Assembly: GCA_003194525.1 (NCBI GenBank)
Contig: NBIV01000304.1
Location: 18,453-82,452 of the forward strand
DNA length: 64,000 nt
Source: Gracilariopsis chorda
Lineage: Eukaryota; Rhodophyta; Florideophyceae; Gracilariales; Gracilariaceae
Reading direction: 5' to 3'
Part shown: piece by piece, positions 44,246-55,700 of the stretch
Numbering within the stretch: the first letter of the stretch is position 1
Layout of the letters: each line of letters starts with the position of its first letter
Position numbers and translations under genes: made by a program
The notes under the pieces: model-generated
What the model saw: the letters and a program-made list of their open reading frames with translations, nothing else
Databases searched by the model: none
Told to the model about the DNA's origin: nothing

Positions 44246-44262
44246 TGCAGCAATGCGTACCA
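44246..44262 (-). promoter_or_regulatory. Primer-binding site of element E
   Basis: One base after the 5' LTR the minus strand reads TGGTACGCATTGCTGCA, complementary to a tRNA 3' end TGCAGCAATGCGTACCA. The tRNA was not identified. Confidence 0.65.
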
Positions 44263-44263
44263 G

Positions 44264-44490
44264 TGCAACAACGTATGCAAACTGCCTACTGAGGATGTAG
44301 AAGATTTCTTCTCTGACTAGTCGATAATCTTCTTTTACTGGGGTTTCTTCTTTTCTTGGTCCTTTTATACTGCTCATCATGCTTAATCTATCTGATGCTC
44401 GAGACCAATTAGAACCCTCTTCCCTTAGAAACTCTCAATTGTTCCTTAACGCTTTTCCAATTACGACCTTTCCTAACGATACTCGTTGCA
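44264..44490 (-). repeat. 5' LTR of element E
   Basis: 227 bp, with the same ends as the 39577 copy. Contains TTTTATACTGC on the plus strand (GCAGTATAAAA on the minus strand near 44363), a plausible TATA element. Confidence 0.85.
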
Positions 44491-45780
44491 TTCGCACTTC
44501 TAATTCCTTACATCCGGAATACCAACCAATCACTGGCACACTTCCAGCGTTTTGTGGGACGTGTGGTGCCAACAGTCATCGAGTAACTGGATGTGCTCTC
44601 AAACATTCGGGGTGGGTACTTCGTATTACAACGTGCAAGTATTGGGGCGCAGTTTTGCCTGGTGCAAAGACGGAAGAAACATGCTGTAGATGTAAGAGAT
44701 CAAGATCGATTAGTGTTTCTTTCAGACGAGTGCATAACAATTCGCAACTTGAAGGCATATATCGCTTACGTTCTTTTCAAACGCTATAAACACAATTAAA
44801 TTAATTATTTGCAACCGTTGTCACATTCATGGATACGTAGTTCGTTCCTTCATTTCTTTGAATGCAAGGCAATTTGCCTCTTTCTATTCCAGGCCAGGAC
44901 GTGCAATACACATATTTGTGGGCGAAATAGCCTCCCAGTCTTAATGAAAAGAATGAGGTCCAACCCGAATATTGTATACTTGGTTCAAAAGTTATACGAT
45001 CTCTCGCAACTAAGACAAGACATTGACCGACCGTTACCGACAGAGCTAAAGAAATTTTTTCAGACCAGACAAAATTGCTCGGAAGAGATCAAATGCAGAT
45101 GACTCTATTCTGAAAATTTCTACAGACGCTGTTCAAGAAGGAAAAGCTGTCCGCCAATATCAATGAGCCCATGAAGCACGATTCAAGGTGAAGTCTGGTG
45201 CTGGACCATACCAGAAAACAGCCAAGCCAGATCTCTTGCAATGAGAGCTTTATTCGTAGAGCCAAGTGAAATGTTCAGGTCGGAAGCAGCTGTTGCCGAC
45301 CTGGTAGGGGGAAGTGAATCCTATCATAAGGCAACCGGAAAACTTTGACGTTGAGGTGTCAAGTACAAAAGTGTGAAGCCTGATTCAATGGACGCTGGGA
45401 AGGAGATTCTCTACTGCTCTACAATTACGGTGATTTTCATGATGCCCCGTATGATAGAACAAAAATATATTTCATCTGGAGATGCAAAAACGGAGAGGAA
45501 AGGAGCCAAGTATGGGTAGAACAATCAAAGCAAGGACTGTATACCAATAATGTGCTGCCGAACTCTGGCACTCTTGCTCACCAGTGGTTTCTTCTTATTA
45601 GCATAAATATTGAAGACTTTAGACTTCCGTACTTGGAAACCGAACAAACTACAATGGTTGGAGTACGGAAGCTGCGGTTGGAACCAATAATGGAACAGAT
45701 GAACTCGGCCCTCCCAGTAAACGCTTTCACCAATGTAATCACAAAAACTCTCTAGCGTACTGGAGACAAAAGAGACTGGA
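44491..45780. other. Intergenic, possibly the Helitron 5' region
   Basis: No strong motif. It may include the undetected N-terminal part of the Helitron protein whose Rep core starts near 45788. Confidence 0.35.
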
Positions 45781-46862
45781 TATACAAGCAATGGTCGCTC
45801 CAATAGGCTCCCCGACGCTTTTCGTTATAGTCAAGATGAACGTTGGGTTGGGAAGAGATGAAAAGGCTTGTTATATACAACGAAAAAACCGGCGCATTGG
45901 CTCCACAAGTAGACAACAGCCGTCGTTTTGATAGGGCAGATCTTATTGAAAGAGTTCACAATCCGTAGGCACATTCAATCTTGAAGGATATACAGAACAA
46001 TCCAAAGGAGCTCTTGGGTTTAAAGTGCATTAGGAGTGCTGTCAAAATTGAGTTCCAGGAGAGAAATAATCTACATCATCATATTTTTCTTTGGTTAGAG
46101 GGAGAAGTAATTGAAGATTCTGAGATCATTGAAATCAAAGCCGAACTACATCGGTGTGACTCGCCAAAAGATCAGCAACTTCGAAAATTGGCGAAGAAAT
46201 TCAAAATGCGCAGATGTTCTCCATATTTCCGTGGTCTTACCTTTGACAGGAAGTGTAGATTTGGGTATGATCGAAAAGAAATTGTTCCCAAGACAACTAT
46301 GAATCAAAAAAAAACAATTGACCTATTGAAGAAGAAGGAAAGAAGATTTGAAAGTGGTTGCGTACAATCTGCATGTCTCAATGAAGTACAAGGCTCACAT
46401 CAGTAGTGAAAGAACCCAAGGTTCTAGTGCTGTAGCATACCCGATAAATTCTGCTTTCAATAGTGCCAAAGAGCAGGATTTGGTTGTATCAAGCTGACCG
46501 GAAACCAATCAGGTGCACAGAGTGACATGATTAAAAAAGAGATCACGGCGTACATGAGAGCAAAAGTGGTGTGCACTGTTGAAGCTGCATGAGAATTCTT
46601 CGAGTTCAGGCATTATCGCACCAATCCAACTGTACATGCAATTGAAATACATCTCTGTGATGAGCGACAGGTTTTGGTTCGAAACATAACACTGACTAGA
46701 CGCCTGAAGTCTTCCTGCTGGAAAGATATTACAGACGCCCCTCCCCGATACATGGATTTGGACTACATGACATACTACGAGACAGTAAGTGTATACGATG
46801 AGCTACTCCGCTCTGGACCAGAATCTGAATCTAGTCAGGATGGACGAATTTCACGAATGTAA
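45780..46862 (+). pseudogene. Helitron Rep (HUH endonuclease) relic
   Basis: Motifs occur in Helitron order. AMVAPIGSPTLFVIVK matches the N-terminal 'GxPTLFxT' block. KIEFQERNNLHHHIFLWLEG carries the HUH motif (HHH at 46074-46082). KCRFGYDRKE follows. After a frame change, DLKVVAYNLHVSMKYKAHIS matches the 'VVPYNP..L.KY.AHIN' block. At 46527 ITAYMRAKVVCTVEAA, then a TGA at 46590-46592 in the position of Trp, then EFFEFRHYRTNPTVHAIEIH matches 'ARYVSAVEAxWRIFxF...P.V..L.VHL'. The catalytic tyrosine block is too degraded to score. The frame ends at 46862. Confidence 0.75.
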
Positions 46863-47690
46863 ATCGTGCAACCATCCGAAGATGATTGAAATCTGCCCTA
46901 TGAACATGAAAAATGAGCGTAAAATGGCCGAAACGTGACCAAGATGTGGCCTTATAATAAGTCCAAAATTTGGAAGAACGTGTACCTAAGGAAAAGCGAC
47001 AAGTTTGGTTTCAGACTATGTGGCCGATATGTGGCCGGAATATGGCCGAAGTTTCGTCATGACGCTGAACATAATTTATTCCTCTTGACCAAATACACTT
47101 TCTGCCAAGTGTTTGACTTAAACGGCCATATTTCATTCATATTTTGGCGATAGTTGGGCCATTTTTGATGTTAATAGGTTCACTATTCGCCATATTTGGT
47201 GCTCCGAGGCATGTTTTTTGCAAGTCGAAGCGCTCTTGATGGTTCGGTATTGCAAAGTATTCTGCACACATTGGGTGCTTTCTAATGTACAACTGCCGTG
47301 GCAGGCTGCTACACGTGTGGTGTACCACAGTGCATGACCTCCAATATGGAGTGGATATTTATTTGATGTTTTAATCATTACTGTAGAGCAGACTAGCTGC
47401 AGCAAAGATCTATAAGTATAGTGTCCTCGCGGCCATCCGCAAAGTAAAGTAACAACAACTTTCTTGGGAACTCCGCACACCTAGCTTCGGGTCGATCCCG
47501 TCGTTAGCCATAGTAGCGTGAGGTATTCCTCGTCGTTTCCGATTCCCTATTGCCGCTTTCGGCCCGTTTTCATGTCCGATACACTGCTTCGCCCCCCCTC
47601 TTTGGCCGCGAGCCAAGCCCAGGCTACTTTGGTTGCTTCGTGGTGTGCCAGAGCTCTGCCACTGCCTACTTGAGGCCTTCGTGGTATACC
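46863..47690. other. Insertion or decayed linker between Helitron Rep and helicase
   Basis: There is no Helitron motif here. 46905-47170 contains several copies of ATGTGGCCG/ATGGCCGAA-like words in both orientations, and two short palindromes occur (GTGTGGTGTACCACAG near 47318 and GTGGTATACCAC near 47680). This hints at a small inserted element, but its ends are not defined. Confidence 0.35.
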
Positions 47691-47700
47691 ACAATAGGGT

Positions 47701-48560
47701 GTGACTACAATTAGATTTGCTTGTCCCGCAAATCACGAACTCGTTGCTTTTCGAATATTGCTCAAGAACTCTGCGTTCACCTTTTTTGATGACTCGAAAC
47801 GTGTTGGGAGCGAATCTGACTCAACCTATAAAGACGCAGCAGTAGTTCGGGGACTATATATACATGGTGAGGAGTACGAAACGGCTTTTGATAAGGCTGC
47901 TAGATAGACTTCTACTCTTGCTGAGCTGCGTTATGTAGTGGTCACTTACTTTCAAGAAGGGTAAATCCAAAAACTGTGATTGAAAAGCACGAGCGAGCTC
48001 TAACTGCAGATATAACCGACGGAAACAGAGCAAAAAAAGAGAAGAGATAATTCGAAGAATGGTTCATATTTCGGACAGATATGGTGGCTGGCTTTTCAGA
48101 AATGATTCCTTTTTTCATCATAGTGTATCAAAACTTCGTCCCAGAGAGCGAACTGCAATTAGCAGAGGAAAGAGCTGAAATACGTCGCAACTCTACTTTG
48201 AAGTCGAGGTAAATGTTCAAAGAGCAATATGATGATCTAAAAGGAGGCTAGAAACAAGTTTATGACAAGCTCATGAGAGAAGTACAAAAACGAGAGCGAG
48301 TGAGAGATTCTGGAAGAATCAACACACACGGAAGCATTCCCTACTTACAAGGACGAGCGGGAAACCATATCTCCTATCTTTCTGAGAAGATCATATTTGA
48401 GATCGTGAACACCGTACTGAAAAACTTTAAAAACTCTACCACAACTTTGAAGATGGGTCGTCGTTATGGCCAACGACAATATTCAACTACTTTCAATGGT
48501 TCTAAAACCGAGTATCCAAGAGAGATTAAAAAAGGCCTTTTATTCCAGTGAGTCACGAAC
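47701..48560 (+). pseudogene. Helitron helicase N-terminal relic
   Basis: VAFRILLKNSAFTFFDDSKRVGSE then STYKDAAVVRGLYIHGEEYE, TAFDKAAR and, after a stop, LAELRYVVVTYFQEG. This matches the segment before helicase motif I in Helitrons ('..LR.LL...G..S..DLR...G....T..DAA...GL..DD.EW...L.EA......LR..F'). Near 48240 QYDDLKGG-stop-KQVYDKLMREVQ fits the 'NxxQxxVYDxIMxxV' block. After it the Walker region is unrecognisable. Confidence 0.65.
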
Positions 48561-48569
48561 AGAAGCTTC

Positions 48570-50230
48570 TGTGGTACTTTAGTAAACTTTGGAACAGAAA
48601 AGTCAAAGTTCCCCGTCTAACAGAACAAAATTTTCAAGATGATGATTTAGTTGCCAAACGTTTGCTCAGTTTTGGTAGTTAGGCGTTTCTAGAATCTTTA
48701 AGGCTTCCATTTACGTCTACATCAGATATAAATGAAGCCTATAGGTTGCTGTGAAAACGATCTAAAACATGGTAAAAGAAAGATGTCAAAATAAAACGAT
48801 AGATTATTGTGCCAACAAAACAAATAGTTGACAAATATAACCAGATTTAAATAGATTATTTCGTAGAACTCATTTTTACCTTGACGTCTGCAACGACAAT
48901 AGTTCCCAGTCGAAGTCAAAAAAGTGAAAAAGTTCACAAAGAATAGTATTATTTGCTCTAAGCTGATGTTTGAATACGCTTAAACTGGAGACCCGCTCTA
49001 TCATTTAAAACAAGAGCTGTGTGTGGCTTTTTATATTGATTTGAAACGTATTTCATTTTCATTTGCTGTAAAGAAAGATCTTCATTGCTAGCAGCATTTC
49101 TGGCAAAGTGATTCGACTTTCAGGCATTACCAAACATTGCAAAATTCAGCATAGCGTTTTGCTGCACTGCATTGTTTTTTCTGCGTTTGCAGATGTGCAA
49201 GTCAAACGTTGTCAATATCGAGGCAGATTGCCATGACCATGAATTGCCCAATAGTTGCAAAGACAAGCGCCAAAAGAAATGGCAGTTGAATTTTGAACAA
49301 ATCGTTTTTCGCCTAGTCAGGTCTATGCTCAACGTTTTCGTGTAAAAAGATCTGATAATGTGTTAATGCTTCAACATGTAGAAGACGCGCCCCGAAACGC
49401 GCTTAATTTTTATGCAATGCCGGTTAGCATCAAGAACTTAGTGTGTTTTTCTTTGTTCTTTACTAATCAATATTGCTGAAGGCATCGCATATGCAGAAGC
49501 CAGCATCCTCTAACTGCTGAATAATTTTGGCTTGCGTCAGCCGTTGAGGCAAGCCGAAGTTGATGCCTTAACGAGTGCTTGACAAGAAAATCAGACAGCT
49601 GATTTTTCGTTTCAAGTGTTGTCCGCTTCGATGCCAGCAGTACCGGGCATTCTGCTTGAAAATGAATGACGGTCCACCGAAGCGGAAATAGGTTCCTTTG
49701 AACTCTCAGCAGCCGGGTGTTGCCGGTGGAAACATGGGCCCGCTTTGTTTTCCTCCTCTCAACAGGCCCATCAACGCTTCTTCGTACAACACGAATACGT
49801 GGAAATGTACGCACCGTGTTCGCCTTGGTATAACTCCTCGATCTGCTTCGAATGAGATTCATGCGCCGTTATACACGTGCACGTATTTGTTTGAAGGTGT
49901 TTGTGTTGGGTTTGACGATGGGTCGCAATAATATTAAAAATAATACAAAAACGATAGAAAGTGAGCCCATATTATGGGCTCACGCAGTATTGTTTTTATA
50001 TTAGTTTCTCGAGAGCTATACTGTTATCAATTCTCGTGAACCAAATAGTGTCAATATCAGGTAGATACATGCAATCGCAATTCGGAAACTGAGCAACATG
50101 CTATCATGCTCCTGGGTAAAAAGAATACTCTGACCCAAAACAAAACATCTAATTGCGGATATGCTGCTGCTGAGGTTACAATCATAGAAAGACGGTGCTA
50201 ATCAATTTGAGAAATGCCGTTTGTGAATGT
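48570..50230. other. AT-rich intergenic region before the kinase gene
   Basis: No gene recognised. A conspicuous palindrome lies at 49961-49983. Confidence 0.4.
49961..49983. repeat. 23-bp near-perfect palindrome
   Basis: GTGAGCCCATA then T then TATGGGCTCAC: 11-bp arms around one base. It lies about 250 bp upstream of the kinase TATA box. It could be a regulatory dyad or the end of a small element. Confidence 0.6.
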
Positions 50231-50237
50231 CGGGTAG

Positions 50238-50245
50238 TATAAAAA
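50238..50245 (+). promoter_or_regulatory. TATA box of the CK1-like gene
   Basis: TATAAAAA lies 146 bp upstream of the chosen ATG, leaving a 5' leader of a little over 100 bases. Confidence 0.55.
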
Positions 50246-50383
50246 AGGGAGTAGCTCTGGTGCAGGTCACCAAATAGCACATATCAACTACCAGTTTTCT
50301 AAAAGAGTTTCTGGCAAAGCAACTTAACTCAATCGAAAGCAATTATTAACTGCGCTACTCTGAAAAAGTTGGCAGATAGCAAG

Positions 50384-51373
50384 ATGACACCAGATTTTGA
50401 CGACTTCAGCGGCAAGTGTTTCAATCGCTACGTTCTCCGAGAAAAACTAGGCAAAGGTTCGTTCGGAACCGTCTATTCTGCAACAAACCTCGATAACGGT
50501 AGGCTTTTCGCGGCAAAGTTGGAGGTGAAAAGGAAACACACCGTCCCCTCTCTTTGGAAGGAGCTTCAAATATATAGACGTCTGCATAAGCGGAGCAGAA
50601 TACCTGCTATTCCTAGAATTTATCACTACGAGGAACAGGACAACGTTTGCGTGATGATTATGGATAAAGCGGGCGGTCATATTGACAGGGATGAGGCAGG
50701 GCGCCCGAGAACTCTTCCTATTGAGAGTGTACTTAAGATTGCATATCATGGTCTTATGACTCTTAAAAAGGTTCACAAGAAGGGGCTTATACATGCGGAC
50801 TTGAAACCAAATAATATTCTTCAAAACCCTTTCGGAAACTCGCCATGCATGTACATCGTCGATTTCGGACTGGCGAAATCGTTCTACGAACCCGGCACGA
50901 AGAAGCACATCGAAATGAAGAGTGACCCGCGAGTCGTAGGCCCCATCACATATGCAACTGTGAATACACACGATTACCTGACGCCGTCCAGACGGGACGA
51001 CCTAGAGACGTTTGGATACGTGTTGGTGCAACTGTTCAAGGGGAAGCTTCCGTGGGAGAAAGTGCTAAATGATGAGTTGCGAGAATGCATGCAAAAATTC
51101 AAAACAACACCGTATAGTGAGTGGTACACTTCGTACTGGGATGCTATGTCAAGGGCATACCCCAAGGTCGGGGAATTGAAGAGGAATATTTCAGCCGAGG
51201 ATTTGTGCGAAGGTATGCCTGAGATTTTCACGAAGTACATGAAGTATGTGAGGAGTATGGCGTTCTCCGAAAAACCGTGCTACGATTACTTCTGCGGCGA
51301 ATTCCTCGCCACTGCCGAGCAGCTTGGCTACGACATAAACGCGGATAGGAGGGGGTTAAGAAGAATCCGATGA
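50384..51373 (+). CDS. Divergent casein kinase 1 family protein kinase
   Basis: A single-exon gene of 329 residues from ATG 50384-50386; an open frame 15 bases upstream has no ATG. Kinase motifs: Gly loop LGKGSFGTVY (22-31), ATP Lys (AAKLEV, Lys45), catalytic loop LIHADLKPNNIL (137-144), and DFG (160-162). The CK1 hallmark appears as GPITYATVNTHDYLTPSRRDDLE (residues 186-208). The usual HRD is HAD, and the CK1 GPSLEDLF hinge region is replaced by DKAGGHIDRD. The protein is the bare kinase domain, without the long tail of many CK1s. It is expected to be a Ser/Thr kinase of cytoplasm or nucleus; substrate unknown. VRK-like or lineage-specific CK1 expansion are alternatives. It sits immediately upstream of the secreted-protein gene, same strand. 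Confidence 0.9.
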   Translation: MTPDFDDFSGKCFNRYVLREKLGKGSFGTVYSATNLDNGRLFAAKLEVKRKHTVPSLWKELQIYRRLHKRSRIPAIPRIYHYEEQDNVCVMIMDKAGGHIDRDEAGRPRTLPIESVLKIAYHGLMTLKKVHKKGLIHADLKPNNILQNPFGNSPCMYIVDFGLAKSFYEPGTKKHIEMKSDPRVVGPITYATVNTHDYLTPSRRDDLETFGYVLVQLFKGKLPWEKVLNDELRECMQKFKTTPYSEWYTSYWDAMSRAYPKVGELKRNISAEDLCEGMPEIFTKYMKYVRSMAFSEKPCYDYFCGEFLATAEQLGYDINADRRGLRRIR

Positions 51374-51598
51374 GGCCATGTAAAAGGAGTTGGGAAAAAC
51401 CGGTGTTTCACGTCTGTCGGAGTAGAACGGGGTGTGCTTTTCGCAAGGGATAGCCCAGTGTACAGTTTCCAGCTTTCCCTTCCGTCATGAACTTAAAACA
51501 GCTGTAGATGCTTCACTCAAGCATGACACACGCCGCTGTATGCTGGTAGTACATGTGCCTTATCCTGTACCTGTATTCTGTTTTCAGTCTTTATTGCA

Positions 51599-51604
51599 AA
51601 TAAA
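51599..51604 (+). terminator. Polyadenylation signal after the kinase gene
   Basis: AATAAA lies 226 bp after the kinase stop. The same hexamer is conserved in the duplicate at 2159-2164. Confidence 0.5.
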
Positions 51605-51788
51605 GCTACATACAGTGCTCCGACTATATTTCTCGCACCGATACTGTACCGTCGCGCTCGCTGGCTTCCTACCGAGCACGAGGACGGGGAGCTTAAAAGA
51701 CAGCTGCAACCCGCCTGACCCCGCCTCTACTTATCTTTCCCCGTCCCAGCCCGTGGTCTGATCCATTCATCCCGCCAATTCTGCCAAG

Positions 51789-52103
51789 ATGGTTCGAAAT
51801 ACTTCTTTCATCGCCGTCCTTCTCCTTGCGACGCTGTTCCAAAAGCTAAACGCCACCGATCCCTTCCCCTTTCCAATGCCTGCCGAGCCGACACCTGTTA
51901 TGATAGGTGACGAAGACTTAATGATGGAAAGTCCTAGTCCCGACCCATCGGATTGTCCGTGTCAGTGCTTCACCTTATCCTCCGCTCGTATGGCCCCTGC
52001 GCAATGTCAGGTGCTTCCTTTTTGCAGCATACAGATATGTCGCACTAACCTGTCTACACCTCGTGGATTTGTCGAGTTTCCTGGAATACAATGCTGTGAT
52101 TAG
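51789..52103 (+). CDS. Small secreted cysteine-rich protein
   Basis: 104 residues. A signal peptide (about 1-22, FIAVLLLATLFQKLNA) is followed by an acidic Pro-rich segment (PFPMPAEPTPVMIGDEDLM). The compact cysteine region has Cys at 56, 58, 60, 73, 79, 84, 102 and 103, pattern CPCxC-x12-C-x5-C-x4-C-x17-CC. It is expected to be exported and disulphide-bonded. No known family is recognised. A broken duplicate lies at 2368-2647, and a protein with the same type of cysteine framework is encoded at 57190. Function unknown; a cell-wall or extracellular role is only a guess. Confidence 0.8.
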   Translation: MVRNTSFIAVLLLATLFQKLNATDPFPFPMPAEPTPVMIGDEDLMMESPSPDPSDCPCQCFTLSSARMAPAQCQVLPFCSIQICRTNLSTPRGFVEFPGIQCCD

Positions 52104-52239
52104 TCTTGCATATCCCTAGTTGTTGCGGCAGTTAAGCGTTTTATCTTCGTTTGCTCTGCCGCAGCGATTGCCTTTACTGGTGATGCAGTTGCAGCTGTCT
52201 CTGCGCTGTCTGTTTTGGCTGTGTTGCTGCATTTCTCTC

Positions 52240-52700
52240 GCTTTCTATGAGGCTCTGTTCGTAAATCTGTTCTTCCACACGTCGGGTGTGTACTTCTTTT
52301 GTATCTAGACATGTTGTCCTCTACGTTTCTGGTTACATCCATGTTCGCAGAATCGCAAATTCTATCTGCCTTTCCTCAGCTCCATCGGTGCCTTAGGCTA
52401 TCATCAATCATTTGCGCCATTTCTACATACGTCTGAGCACCACCGCCCATTAACGGTCCCCTTTTAGTCCATTGTCTACCCTCTTCACTTGCTACCTGCT
52501 TCACTTGCTAAGTTTTCCCACATAAGCGTTTTGGGCCAATACATAGCTGATTATTTGCCGAACTGATTCTTGAAGCACCACGGTCAAAGCAAGCACTGAT
52601 CAACACATCTTGCGATTAACGTTTATGGATACTTGGTGCCAACATTGGGAAACGTAGTTTGTAACACTGAAGTGGTAACGCAGACTTTCACTTGTAGCAT
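52240..52700 (+). repeat. 3' flank shared with 9120-9590
   Basis: The downstream flank of the secreted-protein gene, duplicated at 9120-9590. Together with 51560-52110 against 2129-2680 it defines one duplicated segment of more than 1.1 kb. Confidence 0.7.
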
Positions 52701-52709
52701 TGGGAACAT

Positions 52710-55700
52710 CCAATCTTGAACTCCTTCTTTTCACCATGGAAAGAAGAGTTGACTCACCTACTAGTGCATGTGGTGATTATACTAATTAATATTATCACAA
52801 CTGTAAGGATACTGGAGAGGCAAGTTGTTTGAAAAACAATAGTAGTACGGGGAGGGAGCTTGATTATTTGTGCCAGCTGATACATGTTGGTACAGGGGGT
52901 GGGGGGGGGGAGGTCGCGCAATAGTGCCACTTTGAGCACTGCCACCCTCGATATCTATAGTGCTAACCCTCAATCGCGTGGCACAACTGTAGACAGGGAG
53001 CAAGCTTGACGAGGAGCAGTGAACTCCAGCCCTACCTGGGCGCTCCACAGACAGGCAAGGAGACTTTCGACATGATCGCCCCACCTTCTCGACCTCTTCA
53101 AAAGCGCACTCGCGCCACAATAGCTCAAGAAATCCAAATCACTGGCTTGCTCTCCAGTAGTCATAACGCAAGAGGCACAATCGAAGATTTTTCCGTGTGC
53201 CGTGGATCATCTGCGGAAGACACGAGCTGCACTTCTAAACGCCCAACCAGCGGAGAGGCCGTAAGCGCCAATTGCTCATAACTGAAATGATGTAAACCCC
53301 TTTCAATCTCCAGTTCTTAGTAGCGCACATTTCGCCATAGTGCCAAGCCACCGGATATGGCACAGGGTGTCACTATTCAGTGGAACCTTCTGTACCCCAA
53401 ACGCTTTGGCACGATGTTAGTGGGATTTTGGGGGGTATCAAAGGAGAGAGTACTTGTGGCTCCTCATTATATGTACAGAAAGCAAAACGTTGTTTTTCTG
53501 AGGGGCTCCGTTGCCAACACTCAACGTCCGAAGATTTATGATGTGGCTACGAGAAAGGAATCGGGGAACTGTACCAGGGGTTACTCGTCAACTAGACACT
53601 GATTTCTGAAATGCTTCAGTAGATGAACGAAAGCGTGATCGACCTTGAGATCAATTCCAGCATGAAAAACAGGGGTAGCGCTATAACGTGCCCGTCTCAG
53701 TATTCCGTAACGTTGGTAATTCGATATGAATCGCAAGGCTCGATTTCTCCTTTCGAAAGAAAACTCCTTTAAACAAGCCAGCAAAGCAGAAAGGCCTCGT
53801 CAACAGGGAATAAGGTAACTGTCTTCCTTTCTTTCAGCCATGGACGTTTTCTCGAAGTAAATATATTCCAGGCATTCAAATCACTGTCAACAGAGCAGCT
53901 ATGCCGATATGTACTGATTCCAGTGTATACACTTCTGAAGTTATAAGAACCAATGGTGTGCTTCATCGGGTTCAAGACTTTACTTCGAACTAATGTTACG
54001 TAAGTGCCGAGGCGGCTAGTCGAGCTCAACTCCGCAACAGTTAATCTTGGGAAGGGCAGGCAATGCCATCCAAATTCTGACAGCAGTAGTCTCATTTGAT
54101 ACCATCGCACCCCAGAGCTATAATTTCATTGCGTGTACGCTAGTGTTTCATTTGTATAACCAGGAAGCATGATCGCGCTTACGCTGCATGGCCTTTGTAT
54201 ATCCCTTACTCGCAAATCTCGTTGTGTTTGCCTTCTTCACAGAACAGTTTTCTGCGAACTTGACATGTCTCCTGGAAATTGTACAGCTTGCAGAATTTCT
54301 CCACATCTCGTAGGATTTACCCTTCGTTCTCAAGAGATGCACAGCCTTGTCGGACGAAATACAAAAAAGGCACGCCCAGATCCGGGAATCGAAAGCCACA
54401 TAACCATGCTGATGACGTACGTCATTGTCACAAGGATCAAAGGTTGGCCTTCTATTACGATTGGCACGTTTGGGTGCCAAGAGTAAGTGGGAAATTGCGA
54501 AGCACTATCCCTCTGGTATGCTCTGCAGCCGTACCATACTATACTCTTACCGATAAGCGCATACGACGAAACGCTTTTGAAGAGGCCACGAGAGGCATTT
54601 GCCTGAACTGGAAGCGTGACAGCGATGCGTAGCTTTTCTCGTGGCCCCAGGGATAACCTTCCCTTGCGCAAGTCAGTGTCACCAAATCCGAGTTTGCACT
54701 AACCCTTTATCACCAGTTCATACAGTAATTGGGTTGCGTAAGATCTTTAATGTAAGGAAAACCGGGGCGGTGCAGACTGCAACGTCAAAGTCAGCATGCA
54801 AATGAGCACAACTAATTGCACTCAGAACAGTTCACAAGAGATGTGCTCACAATCGAGACGCCAGATCGTGCCAAATTCGCTCAAACTTTGGGTTGCTCGA
54901 TCAACCGCTGCTTGAACCGAGCACTCGCAAAACGGCAGCGCCGAGTGCGGAGATGGTCGGCAAGACCATGGTCTTCATCGTCCCGGCTCGAGTATCGGCT
55001 CGAATAACTCCGTTTGGGCGTTTCATTGAACACGTACTGGTTGTACACGTAGCTTCAGAGAGCGGGGTCAGCTACGCACGATCTTTGTTCTTTGGTGACA
55101 GGTATGAAAGGTGGAAAAACTTTCAACCCTTCGTGCAGCCAGCAGAGCTGCTCTGAACGCAGCATGGCAGGTCTCTGAAAGGCCGGCTGCCCCCCGCGGC
55201 ACGGCTACTCTGGAGGGTGGGAAGAGAAAGAAGGTCAAAGCAGCGCAGCCAAGATGTGAAGATGAATCGAGGTTGCCCGTTTGATGGTGCCGGCGACGCT
55301 AGCGCTGACGTAAGATGAAGCGCGTATCTACAAGCGGTCGGCGCCATCGGCAAACCGTTTTAAATTACAAAATGCCACATGTATTTGTAACGCCAAAAAA
55401 TGTTTATGTCGGAAAACGAGTTTCACACAACTTGAAACAACTGTACACCTGTCAACGCGTTTCGTGACACATGGCGACGTTTTCACCGTGCAAAGCTCTT
55501 GTGCTTCGAGTCCAGGCCGTCGTCTTCTGGCAGCCTATGTACAAAGGTACTGTTGTGAGAACACGTACAAGTCTGTCACTGAGAGAGAAGGAATGACGTA
55601 CAACATCTGAACGCCACGTCCGCCACTGACAGACTTTAGTATCCCAATGGTCGCGTAGTATCCCTATTTAAGTAAAGTCTCATCCCCCAGGGGACCAAAC

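Larger units (their letters stand above)
39577..44490 (-). mobile_element. Ty3/gypsy element E, older and decayed
   Basis: A 4.9-kb minus-strand element with 227-bp LTRs at 39577-39803 and 44264-44490 that differ at roughly 15 positions. The flanking five bases are TTCAT and TTCGC, at best a decayed target duplication. It encodes gag, protease, RT, RNase H and integrase in several broken frames, with no chromodomain seen. Confidence 0.88.

Noticed and set aside
54148-54480. Cys/His-containing minus frame as a zinc-finger gene
   Set aside because: The Cys and His spacing matches no finger class and the frame starts with TTG.
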